From the NCBI GenBank assembly GCA_020073385.1, contig JAIQFH010000020.1:1-64000 (forward strand): a stretch of DNA of 64,000 bases, read 5' to 3'. Origin of the DNA: Terriglobia bacterium. Lineage in GTDB: Bacteria; Acidobacteriota; Terriglobia; Terriglobales; Acidobacteriaceae. The position numbers and the translations under genes were made by a program. Of this stretch, positions 15,007 to 22,209 are shown one piece after another. Below the pieces are notes generated by a model. The model did no database searches. It was not told the DNA's origin and saw only the letters and a program-made list of their open reading frames with translations. Position 1 is the first letter of the stretch. Each line of letters opens with the position of its first letter.

Positions 15007-15234
15007 ATGACCGATCGCGAGCAGTACGCAATGTCTCTGGCCAGCAGGGCGCAGTTGTGCCGGTTCTGGTCCGCTCATGTGGATGCTCTCGAGCGCCACC
15101 TCTCGGCCAACACGTGGGCACTGATGGCCTCCACGGTGCTAGTGATCGCGTATCCGATTGCACGGATTGTGATTCCCGCCATACTCCATGGCATTGTGCC
15201 CGATGTAGTTCGGAACGTCCTCAACTTGATCTGA
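15007..15234 (+). CDS. Small membrane protein with an ArsR-tail-like N-terminus
   Basis: A 75-residue protein. Residues 18-32 (CRFWSAHVDALERHL) nearly repeat the C-terminal segment of the ArsR protein 590 bp upstream, at both protein and DNA level. The rest is a hydrophobic stretch (TWALMASTVLVIAYPIARIV) and an amphipathic end. GGAGAA precedes the start by 4-8 bp and the gene lies 9 bp after the VOC gene, so it is probably translated. Function unknown. Confidence 0.6.
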   Translation: MTDREQYAMSLASRAQLCRFWSAHVDALERHLSANTWALMASTVLVIAYPIARIVIPAILHGIVPDVVRNVLNLI

Positions 15235-15342
15235 GTTCGACTGGGGCACTGCGGCAAAGATCGTACGCGCATCGCCAGTCGCTCGTGAGAGTCGTCGAGT
15301 TGAGCTCACCATCTGGCAGGCTATTAAGACAAGGAGAAGAAG

Positions 15343-15894
15343 ATGACCGAGCAAGCGCAATATATACCGGGTCCGGCCAGCGGAGCGCAGGTGCGTAAGG
15401 ACGGAGATAAGTGGACGCTGATTCTCGTTCGACAATTGCGCCACTCGCCGGAAAAAGTGTGGGAGGCGCTGACGGATCCGGCACAACTGCGCGAGTGGGC
15501 TCCCTTTGTGGTCGACGGCAGCCTGGGCACGGTTGGAGCGGTGAATATGACTTGGGTGGGGAATCCGCAGTCGTTGGAGACGAGGGTGACGCGAGCCGAT
15601 GCTCCCAGGCTGCTGGAGTACGGCGACATCCGGTGGGAACTCGAAGCCGCGGGCAGCGGTACGCGCCTGACGCTGTGGCACAGCATCGATCGCTGCTTCG
15701 TCTCATGGGGCGCTGCGGGCTGGCATATCTGCTTCGACGTCCTGGATCGCTTCCTCGAGGATGATCCCATCGGACGCATCGCCGGCGCTGACGCCATGAA
15801 GTTCAACGGCTGGCAGCGGCTGGTCGCGGAATATGCCAGGCAGTTCGGCGCTGAAACACCGGGCTGGTCGCCTCAGCCGGCTCAAAAGTCGTGA
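15343..15894 (+). CDS. SRPBCC (AHSA1-like) domain protein
   Basis: A 183-residue protein with the START/Bet v1-like AHSA1 fold: QLRHSPEKVWEALTDPAQLR near residues 31-50 and the helix-grip strands RWELEAAGSGTRLTLWHSID around 97-116, followed by a long C-terminal helix with GWQRLVAEYARQFG. Such proteins typically bind a hydrophobic ligand and are often regulated by the neighbouring ArsR gene; that link is known for this gene arrangement. AAGGAGAAGAAG precedes the ATG. Confidence 0.88.
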   Translation: MTEQAQYIPGPASGAQVRKDGDKWTLILVRQLRHSPEKVWEALTDPAQLREWAPFVVDGSLGTVGAVNMTWVGNPQSLETRVTRADAPRLLEYGDIRWELEAAGSGTRLTLWHSIDRCFVSWGAAGWHICFDVLDRFLEDDPIGRIAGADAMKFNGWQRLVAEYARQFGAETPGWSPQPAQKS

Positions 15895-15941
15895 GTCGAG
15901 GGGATCAGAACAATGCACCAACCACGCTCCCGGAGGCGACC

Positions 15942-16001
15942 ATGAATAGCGCATTTTGGACCATGCAAGTGTTGAAAGAAGAGAAGACCACCAAGGAGTG
16001 A
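15942..16001 (+). CDS. Possible 19-residue leader peptide
   Basis: MNSAFWTMQVLKEEKTTKE with GGAG 8 bp upstream; its stop lies 4 bp before the next start codon, so it could couple translation of the 88-residue gene. Too short to judge by composition. Confidence 0.3.
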   Translation: MNSAFWTMQVLKEEKTTKE

Positions 16002-16005
16002 CGTC

Positions 16006-16272
16006 ATGGCCACATCAGCGAATGCAGCCAATATCGTGAGCCGAGGCATCACGCGTTCGATTTTTCGCTGGATTCACCTCGTCTTCAGCATTCCCATACT
16101 CGGCTATATCTATAGTCCGTTTGACAAGATTCCGAACTACGCCTTCCCTACCCGGTATGTCTTTGTTCCTGTGATGATCCTTTCAGGATTGTGGATGTGG
16201 AAAGGCCATGTCGTTCGACGGCTCATTTCGAGACGATCGGCGAGTGGCACAGGTTCGTACGCGAACCTGTGA
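16006..16272 (+). CDS. Small two-helix membrane protein, unknown
   Basis: An 88-residue protein with two hydrophobic segments (residues 23-36, HLVFSIPILGYIYS, and 47-63, TRYVFVPVMILSGLWMW) and a basic C-terminus. AAGGAG lies 8 bp before the ATG. No family recognised. It ends the arsR-led gene run and is followed by a repeat-like stretch. Confidence 0.6.
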   Translation: MATSANAANIVSRGITRSIFRWIHLVFSIPILGYIYSPFDKIPNYAFPTRYVFVPVMILSGLWMWKGHVVRRLISRRSASGTGSYANL

Positions 16273-16414
16273 TCTTCGAGTGTAGGGGCGCACGCCTCGT
16301 CCGACCCGCGGAGCGAAGCGACGCGTGAGGGTCGCTGCGGATGACGCGGCAGCATCAGGTGGTGGTCAATCTTGAATCGTTTTCCTGCAAGCCCTTCGAT
16401 TGTGAGAGAGAACT

Positions 16415-16975
16415 ATGCCAAATGTAACCCTTTCAAAAAAACAACGTGAAGAGATCCTCAAAGTATTGAAAGCCCGCTTTGAGCAAAACATGAACCGCCA
16501 TCAAGGTCTGGAATGGGTGAAGGTACAAGCAAAGCTCGAAGCGAATGCCGAAAAACTGTGGTCACTCCATGAAATGGAAAAGACTGGCGGTGAACCGGAC
16601 GTCGTTGGTCATGACAAAAAGACCGGCGAATACATTTTTTATGATTGTTCAGCGGAAAGCCCCAAAGGCCGCAGAAGTCTTTGTTACGACCGTGAAGCGC
16701 TGGATTCAAGAAAAGAGAATAAACCGAGAGATAACGCCATGGATATGGCAGCGGGCATGGGCATTGAGCTTTTAACGGAAGAGCAATATCGGGAGTTGCA
16801 AACTCTTGGAAACTTCGATACGAAAACGTCGAGCTGGGTGAAGACCCCTTCTGCTATTAGAAAACTCGGGGGCGCCCTCTTTTGCGATCGTCGCTTCGAC
16901 ACTGTTTTCCTGTACCACAATGGTGCGGAATCTTATTATGCCGCCAGGGGATTCCGTGGCTCACTAAGGGTCTAA
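16415..16975 (+). CDS. DUF4256 domain protein
   Basis: A 186-residue soluble protein that matches the DUF4256 pattern: LKARFEQNMNRHQGLEWVKV near residues 18-37, GEPDVVGHDKKTGEYIFYDC near 59-78, and the C-terminal block (LGGALFCDRRFDTVFLYHNG, ESYYAARGFRGSLRV). Proteins of this family are cytosolic and of unknown function, found widely in soil bacteria. The gene stands alone with its own upstream space and is lower in GC than its neighbours, suggesting a separate origin. Confidence 0.8.
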   Translation: MPNVTLSKKQREEILKVLKARFEQNMNRHQGLEWVKVQAKLEANAEKLWSLHEMEKTGGEPDVVGHDKKTGEYIFYDCSAESPKGRRSLCYDREALDSRKENKPRDNAMDMAAGMGIELLTEEQYRELQTLGNFDTKTSSWVKTPSAIRKLGGALFCDRRFDTVFLYHNGAESYYAARGFRGSLRV

Positions 16976-17005
16976 TTTGGATTTTGGTTATTGGAGAATA
17001 TCCAA

Positions 17006-17407
17006 ATGAAGCATAACCTCATGCTAACCATCTCGTCTCTGCTCACGATCCTGTTCATGACGTTGCACCTGACTAGCGATACCATCCACGCCAAGGTCGG
17101 GACGCCCGAAGCCGGGGGCTCAACCCTCGTTGCGGTGCCCGTCCTAGCTCTCTGGCTGTACGGGACGCTGGTGCTCGCCGAACGGCGGTCGGGGTACATC
17201 ATCATGCTCGTCGGATCGATCCTCGGGTTGGGCATGCCTGTCATCCACGTGATCGGAGCGGGAGGCATCTTTCACGGCCAGATCGCAAGGTCCAGCCCAG
17301 CCTTCTTGTTCGTCTGGACGCTTCACGCGCTCGGCGTGACTGGGATGTTCTCCCTCATCCTCTCGGTGCGCGGACTGTGGGGCCTGCGACGGAGCGAACC
17401 CCGGTAG
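17006..17407 (+). CDS. Four-helix membrane protein, unknown
   Basis: A 133-residue protein with four hydrophobic helices (about residues 6-24, 40-58, 66-88 and 100-122). GGAGA lies 8 bp before the ATG at 17006; a TTG at 16991 is also in frame but the ribosome site favours 17006. No motif that would give a function; it resembles small acidobacterial membrane proteins of unknown role. Confidence 0.7.
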   Translation: MKHNLMLTISSLLTILFMTLHLTSDTIHAKVGTPEAGGSTLVAVPVLALWLYGTLVLAERRSGYIIMLVGSILGLGMPVIHVIGAGGIFHGQIARSSPAFLFVWTLHALGVTGMFSLILSVRGLWGLRRSEPR

Positions 17408-17437
17408 TCGAGCAACCCTGGAACGCCCCACCGGTGG

Positions 17438-17466
17438 CCACTCAAGCCCGGTTTTGGCTTGAGTGG
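17438..17466. repeat. Palindromic repeat, family 1 copy a
   Basis: CCACTCAAGCC and GGCTTGAGTGG form a perfect 11-bp stem with a 7-base loop (CGGTTTT). It occurs again at 18902-18932. There is no T run, so it is a dispersed hairpin rather than a standard terminator. Confidence 0.7.
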
Positions 17467-17575
17467 GGATCTTCACGACCGGAAAAGGCGATTTCGCGTT
17501 GTAACATCGAATGCAACATCAACTGATGGTTGCACGGATCCCAGAACACTCCCGAGTTCTCCGCGAAGAGGAACT

Positions 17576-18148
17576 ATGTCAAGCAGCGAAGGAAACGCAA
17601 AAAAAACAAGTGTAACCTTGCACGTAGTTTCCAGTCTCGATGGTTTCATCGCGAAGAAGGACAACAGTGTCTCCTGGCTGGATAGCCCTGGAGGCGTCTA
17701 CGAAGCGGGGGTTTCCATTTCGGAGGAAGAAATTGCGACCTTCGTCAAAACGATCGACTGTTATGTGCTCGGTTCCCGCACGTATGAACACGCGGTTGAG
17801 CTAGGCTGGCCCTACGGCGATACTCCGGTCGTGGTGGTGACCGGCAGAGAATGGCCGTCGGCGAAGAAGAGCGTCGAGTTCTATTCCGGCGATCTCAAGA
17901 CATTAGTTGACGTGAAACTCGCGCCTCGATATCGAAACATCTGGCTCGTAGGCGGGGCCATGTTGTGCCAGCGTTTTCTCGAACTCGGCCTGGTGGACGA
18001 AATCCGGTTGACGATAGCTCCTGTCCTCTTGGGTGAAGGGCTCCGACTGTTCGGTGGTTCCCTGACGGAGGAGAGGTGGAACTTGAAGAACGTGGTCGCT
18101 TACAAGAACGGATTTGTTGAGCTTTCGTACTCCGCCCCCACGGCGTGA
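17576..18148 (+). CDS. Dihydrofolate reductase / RibD-C-like protein
   Basis: A 190-residue protein of the RibD C-terminal (DHFR-like) fold. Visible marks: LHVVSSLDGFIAKKDNSVSW near residues 14-33, the nucleotide-binding VLGSRTYE near 63-70, VVVTGREWPSAKK near 84-96, the Gly-rich IWLVGGAMLCQRFLELGLVD near 121-140, and PVLLGEGLRLFG near 150. Such stand-alone proteins are NADPH-dependent reductases of unclear substrate, often annotated as dihydrofolate reductase family. The start at 17576 follows GAGG; the frame is open further upstream without family similarity. Confidence 0.88.
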   Translation: MSSSEGNAKKTSVTLHVVSSLDGFIAKKDNSVSWLDSPGGVYEAGVSISEEEIATFVKTIDCYVLGSRTYEHAVELGWPYGDTPVVVVTGREWPSAKKSVEFYSGDLKTLVDVKLAPRYRNIWLVGGAMLCQRFLELGLVDEIRLTIAPVLLGEGLRLFGGSLTEERWNLKNVVAYKNGFVELSYSAPTA

Positions 18149-18224
18149 AAGAATCAGAGGGGATCTCCGGTCACAACTAACAGATGGCGAGCCGCAAAAA
18201 GCGCTCGTGCGAGAGAAAACATTC

Positions 18225-18800
18225 ATGTCGAGAAGAGGAATCATAGGAGTGTCGGATCACGGCGGCTGGGCCGTGCTGGTGACGGCTGATGGCCATGGGA
18301 CACTTCTTGATCGCCGACGCGTTGAACTTGTAGACGAAGGGCTGCCCAAGATCCCACACCACAGCGAAGCGCAGGGGCTCCCACTCGATCAGGCAGTTCG
18401 ACTGGTCGAACGCGTGCGAGCATCGGCGGAGCGGCACGCAACAATTGTTCTCGACGTTGTCGCCATGGCTTTGCCTGAGAGCATCCTCGGCATCGCGCTT
18501 CGCCAGTGCCCGGAGCTTCCACCAACCATCAGCGAGCGGATCACGAACTACCGCGCGCAGAATGTGGCCGACTGGGTGATGTATCGCAAAGCGCTCGCCG
18601 CCGCTGCGGAGGCGCGGGGTTGGCCCGTTCATTGGTTCGATCCGCGGAAGGTGCAGGACATGGCAAGTAAAACATTGGGAGTCAAGAATCTCGACGCTCA
18701 CTTCGCACAGCTCAGGCGATCTTTTGGTCCGCCCTGGGGGCAGGATCACAAGATGGCAATGGCGGCGGCCATTGCAGCGATGAATGCGTGCTCAATGTAG
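18225..18800 (+). CDS. Unknown protein, possible RNase H-like fold
   Basis: A 191-residue protein I do not recognise. Layout: GIIGVSDHGGWAVLVTADGH (5-24) reads as a beta-strand with an early Asp followed by a second strand, RRRVELVDE a third, ATIVLDVVAMALPESILGIA (near 78-97) a strand ending in Asp, and GPPWGQDHKMAMAAAIAAM at the C-terminus a helix with Asp/His. Acidic residues in these places recall RuvC/RNase H-like nucleases and IS110 transposases, but no known signature is complete. Ribosome site weak (GAGAG). The frame upstream of 18225 is not protein-like. Confidence 0.6.
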   Translation: MSRRGIIGVSDHGGWAVLVTADGHGTLLDRRRVELVDEGLPKIPHHSEAQGLPLDQAVRLVERVRASAERHATIVLDVVAMALPESILGIALRQCPELPPTISERITNYRAQNVADWVMYRKALAAAAEARGWPVHWFDPRKVQDMASKTLGVKNLDAHFAQLRRSFGPPWGQDHKMAMAAAIAAMNACSM

Positions 18801-18827
18801 TGGCCCCCGAGTATGTCGACCCTCTGT

Positions 18828-18885
18828 GGAAGAGCGGCGCTTCAGCGCCGCGTCAATGCAAACATGCAGAGGGCTTTAGCCCTCG
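18828..18885. repeat. Acidobacteria-type double-hairpin repeat, copy 1
   Basis: GGAAGAGCGGCGCTTCAGCG is followed by CCGCGT and, after 20 bases, by AGGGCTTTAGCCCT: two short hairpins (GCGGCGCTtcaGCGCCGC and GGGCTttAGCCC). The same plan recurs at 52960 and, diverged, at 57403. Confidence 0.65.
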
Positions 18886-18901
18886 TCCGACATGGCCGTG
18901 G

Positions 18902-18932
18902 CCCATTCAAGCCCGGTTTTGGCTTGAGTGGG
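18902..18932. repeat. Palindromic repeat, family 1 copy b
   Basis: CCCATTCAAGCC .. GGCTTGAGTGGG around the same CGGTTTT loop as copy a at 17438; one mismatch in the arm. Confidence 0.7.
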
Positions 18933-19037
18933 CAGTTCCATCCCTGGACAAAGACTTTCACCCACGTTTTTGTGTCGCCCATTCGGACTCGATATCGCCC
19001 TTCGCTCACGCTTATCGTTTTAGATCAGCCTCCAAAT

Positions 19038-19080
19038 CCCCACTCTAAATTTCGCAAAGAGCGCGAAATTTAGAATGGGG
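19038..19080. repeat. Palindromic repeat, family 2 copy a
   Basis: CCCCACTCTAAATTTCGC, a 7-base loop AAAGAGC, then GCGAAATTTAGAATGGGG: 17 of 18 pairs match. The second copy is at 19619-19661, so the pair brackets the DUF1801 gene. Confidence 0.75.
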
Positions 19081-19194
19081 CACCGTCCGAACGTTCAAAA
19101 GTCGACAGATACAGAAGCGGCTTCAACTGGCGGAGGTTGCAGGTTAGGTGAAGCGCAACTAAATTAGGTGCTGTACTTGAAAAGGAGCGTTCCG

Positions 19195-19629
19195 ATGGAT
19201 TCTGCCTCTGCAATCATCGACGCGAGGATCCGGGAGCTCGGCGACTGGCGCGGGACGATGCTCGCGAAAGTGCGCGAGATCATACGCCAGGCAGACCCTG
19301 AGATCGTCGAAGAGTGGAAGTGGGTCAAGCCGACATCGCCGGGAACGGCCGTCTTTTCCCGCGGCGGCATCATCTGCACGGGAGAGACATACAAGAACGC
19401 CGTCAAGATGACTTTTGCCAAGGGCGCTGCATTGAAGGACCCGTCCCGTCTATTCAACTCCAGCCTCGAAGGGAATGTCAGGCGCGCCATCGACATCCAT
19501 GAAGGCGACAAGGTCGATGAGGCGGCCTTGAAGGATCTCATCCGCGCTGCCGTGGCGCTCAATCTCATGGGCAAGGGCAAACCGAAATCCAAGCCCAAGA
19601 CAAAGGCTCGGCGCAAATCCCCACTCTGA
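19195..19629 (+). CDS. DUF1801 (YdhG-like) protein
   Basis: A 144-residue cytosolic protein of the DUF1801 fold (iron-chaperone-like, as in YdhG/Fra). Key blocks: DWRGTMLAKVREIIRQADPE (residues 17-36), EEWKWVKPTSPGTAVFSRGG, and FAKGAALKDPSRLFNSSLEG near 85-104. AAAGGAG lies 7 bp before the ATG. The tail is Lys/Pro-rich, and its last codons (KSPL plus stop) lie inside the palindromic repeat at 19619, so the natural C-terminus was probably altered when the repeat arrived. Confidence 0.85.
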   Translation: MDSASAIIDARIRELGDWRGTMLAKVREIIRQADPEIVEEWKWVKPTSPGTAVFSRGGIICTGETYKNAVKMTFAKGAALKDPSRLFNSSLEGNVRRAIDIHEGDKVDEAALKDLIRAAVALNLMGKGKPKSKPKTKARRKSPL

Positions 19630-19661
19630 ATTTCGCAAAGAGCGCGAAATTTAGAATGGGG
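19619..19661. repeat. Palindromic repeat, family 2 copy b
   Basis: CCCCACTCTGAATTTCGC .. GCGAAATTTAGAATGGGG with the same AAAGAGC loop as copy a; one base differs (A to G), and that base creates the TGA stop used by the DUF1801 gene. Confidence 0.75.
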
Positions 19662-19755
19662 CACCCGCTGCATGGGGCACCCGCAGGATGCGGGCCGACT
19701 AGCTTCAAAAGTCGTGAATCGAGATGGATCGGCCAATAATCCGGGCCAAAGCGGC

Positions 19756-20703
19756 TCATAGCATCGACAAACGTCGGGCACAGTCCGCCATCACTTCCGC
19801 CTCCCAAGCGGGACGCTGTGGATTTTGAGGGTGTGTTCGATCGCTGGGAATCCGCCCGATCAGATTCAGGAACACCGCGGCAGAATGCTTGTACGCCGGA
19901 ACCGGCGCGCGAAAAGCGACGTTTCCCAAATACTGCAGAGCGTCGGATAGGGCGTAGTACTCGGGATCCCCAGCCTCCCAGAGACGATCGCGGGCGGCGA
20001 ATTTCTCAGGCGCGAAGGCAGCAAGCCCCAGCAAATAGTCCGACCCGTATTCAATCATGTTGATTCCCAGGTCATTCCCCGTGTAGATACGGAAGTCCGG
20101 CCGGCATGCATCGCGAAGGGCGAGTCGTTCAAGTTCCAGAATACGGTCGAGGGACGAGTGTTTCATCCCTTTAATCTCTGGGATGTCCATCAGGCGCCGC
20201 ACCGTTTCGTTGTCATAGATCTCCCCGTTCGCGGCAAACATCGGACCTAATTCGAACGCGAGCACATGCGGATAATCTCGACATATCGCTCGATACGCGT
20301 CAGCTATTTTTTCCGGTGATTTACCGTGAAGGCGAGCTGTCTGGAACAGAATCGGAATGCCGTCAAAACGAAGAATCGTGTCGATCTGGCGTCGATACAA
20401 CGTGACCACGTCATCGCCGGCCTGATGTTCGATGTACGCGCCGGCCACGAATGGGATCCCTCTTCCAAGAGCCTGCCGCGTCCAGTTCAATACTTCTTGT
20501 TTTTCCGAATCGCTTAAGTAGTTCACATAGCCGGTGTCCATGTTGACAGCATTCATCAGCCCGCCTCGATGGGTGGAAGTCAACTGCTTCGCAAACGCGT
20601 CGACAGCGATCCCCCCGTCTGCCTCGTACGGCAGCAAGGCGGCGGCAATGCCCTGAACTTTGCGTCGCGGCTTCTGGCGCGCGATCAGATCATCAATCGT
20701 CAT
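19756..20703 (-). CDS. Dihydrodipicolinate synthase-family aldolase
   Basis: A 315-residue class I aldolase or lyase of the DapA/NanA/KDG-aldolase superfamily, a cytosolic TIM barrel. The Schiff-base lysine is visible in IKGMKHSSLD (near residue 177), and YTGNDLGINMIEYGSDYLLG (near 207-226) is the usual C-terminal barrel region with the substrate-binding Gly. Such enzymes split 2-keto-3-deoxy acids into pyruvate and an aldehyde. It is the last gene of a leftward run (MFS, OYE, this gene), so it may act on a product that the other enzymes of the island make. The family substrate cannot be read from sequence. Confidence 0.85.
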   Translation of the reverse strand: MTIDDLIARQKPRRKVQGIAAALLPYEADGGIAVDAFAKQLTSTHRGGLMNAVNMDTGYVNYLSDSEKQEVLNWTRQALGRGIPFVAGAYIEHQAGDDVVTLYRRQIDTILRFDGIPILFQTARLHGKSPEKIADAYRAICRDYPHVLAFELGPMFAANGEIYDNETVRRLMDIPEIKGMKHSSLDRILELERLALRDACRPDFRIYTGNDLGINMIEYGSDYLLGLAAFAPEKFAARDRLWEAGDPEYYALSDALQYLGNVAFRAPVPAYKHSAAVFLNLIGRIPSDRTHPQNPQRPAWEAEVMADCARRLSML

Positions 20704-20745
20704 CGTTTTCCATTTGTGGGCACGAGTGCGCGCAGACAACCAATG

Positions 20746-22209
20746 TCAACGCTTCTTGGCCTCCTTCAGTTTTTCCGCCAGGTCAGAGTCCTTGTAATAG
20801 TCGTCCAACGGGTAGCAACCGGAGGGTAATCCTTTGCGTGGAGCCGTGGTGCAATCGCTGAAGGTTCTGCAAATACGCTTGCGTTGAATCTCGACTCCCT
20901 CGGATGCTTCCCAAAGGAACTCGGGATAAGTGAGCACCATCCTGCCCAGACCCACGAAGTCAACCCAGCCTTCGCGCACCGCAGCTTGCGCTACATGAGG
21001 GAGGAAGTCTTGCAGGTAGGTATACGCGGATCCAACCACGAGCAATTCTGGGAACCGCTGCTTGAGTTCACGGGTCACTGCCATCTGCCGGGCAACTCCA
21101 GCCAATGGGTCTTCTGGTGGCAGATATCCATCAGAAGGTGGGTACAGCGCCGGGCGCTGGATATGCGGATTGTAGTAAGGGCTGCCAGCGGTGATGTTCA
21201 CCAACTGAATTCCAAGCTCCTCGAGTAGAGACAAGAAGCGCTCCGGCTCACTCAAGTCGCTATCCGTGGGATCGAGCGGATTCACACCAAAGCCCCAACG
21301 GTAGGGGAGTAGATCGGGGCGCGTCTCCGCTACTCCGGTGGAGGGCTTCGCGTCGATGCTCCGACTCGAATCACTACTGAAGGGCACAGTATCGATCGCC
21401 GAGAGCCGCACACCGATGTGCAATCCCGGACAGCGCGAACGGATCCCTTGCACGACCTCGCGAAGAAAGCGGGTTCGGCCTTCGAAGCTGCCGCCGTAGC
21501 GTCCTTCACGCGTGTGCGCGCTGAGGAATTCATGCCCCAGATAGCCGTGGCAATGCTTGATATCCACGAAATCAAAACCTGACTGCCACGCCAGGAACGC
21601 GGCGCGATGGAAGTCCTCGATGATCGACTCGATTTCCGCGTCGGTGAGCAGGGGATAGTCGGGGGGCAACTTCAGGCGCCGGTCCAGCAATGGATGGTGA
21701 TAAAGAATGCGTGGTTCCGGGCGTGTGTGTTCGTTGGGGCGGCAGTAACGCCCGGAATGCGTCAACTGCAAACCAATGACTAGCCCGTCGTCGCTACTGG
21801 TTGTCAGGACATGTTCGCGCCTTAGAACAGTTCGCAAGTTTGCAAGGCTTTCCTGCGTTCTTGGCGCGGCGAGAAGCTGATTCGGGTTCGCCCGTCCTTC
21901 GTGGGAAACCGCAACCGCTTCTCCGCCCCAAATCAGCTTCCCACCGCTACGACCGAAGCGTTGCCAGCGCCGAACAGTATTTTCCGAAGGCGCACCGTCC
22001 GGAGTCGCATCCCAACCCTCCATCGGCTGAACGGCAATGCGGTTGGCGATTTTGAATGGACCGCGTTTCAAGGGCCAGCGCAGCGGGGATTGGTCTCCCA
22101 TCGCAATCTGAAGATCGCACGGGATCTGCAGCCCGAGGGCCTGCACGTGATCCTGAAAGCGGCCGACGTCCTTGAGGCTTCCCAGGCGAAGGATTACTGC
22201 AGCGCTCAT
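20746..22209 (-). CDS. Old-yellow-enzyme-family NADH:flavin oxidoreductase
   Basis: A 487-residue FMN enzyme. The OYE barrel is recognisable: IANRIAVQPMEGWDATPDGA near residues 54-73, GGEAVAVSHEGRANPNQL, LQLTHSGRYCRP, the catalytic pair in DIKHCHGYLGHEF, and HTREGRYGGSFEGRTRFLRE for FMN phosphate. The late VGLGRMVLTYPEF is the FMN-binding end. The C-terminus has three Cys (CRTFSDCT..GCYP) and could hold a metal or disulfide, but lacks the usual dienoyl-CoA-reductase NAD domain. The start at 22209 overlaps the MFS stop by 4 bp. Probably an ene-reductase in the same pathway. Confidence 0.85.
   Translation of the reverse strand: MSAAVILRLGSLKDVGRFQDHVQALGLQIPCDLQIAMGDQSPLRWPLKRGPFKIANRIAVQPMEGWDATPDGAPSENTVRRWQRFGRSGGKLIWGGEAVAVSHEGRANPNQLLAAPRTQESLANLRTVLRREHVLTTSSDDGLVIGLQLTHSGRYCRPNEHTRPEPRILYHHPLLDRRLKLPPDYPLLTDAEIESIIEDFHRAAFLAWQSGFDFVDIKHCHGYLGHEFLSAHTREGRYGGSFEGRTRFLREVVQGIRSRCPGLHIGVRLSAIDTVPFSSDSSRSIDAKPSTGVAETRPDLLPYRWGFGVNPLDPTDSDLSEPERFLSLLEELGIQLVNITAGSPYYNPHIQRPALYPPSDGYLPPEDPLAGVARQMAVTRELKQRFPELLVVGSAYTYLQDFLPHVAQAAVREGWVDFVGLGRMVLTYPEFLWEASEGVEIQRKRICRTFSDCTTAPRKGLPSGCYPLDDYYKDSDLAEKLKEAKKR

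Larger units (their letters stand above)
18801..19194. other. Repeat-filled intergenic region
   Basis: Nearly 400 bp without a gene, made largely of three different palindromic repeats (18828-18885, 18902-18932, 19038-19080), listed separately. Confidence 0.6.

Noticed and set aside
16280-16400. GC-rich stretch after the 88-residue membrane protein gene, considered as a repeat
   Set aside because: It has short words (CTCGTCCGAC) also seen near 18881, but no second full copy or clear hairpin could be set out.
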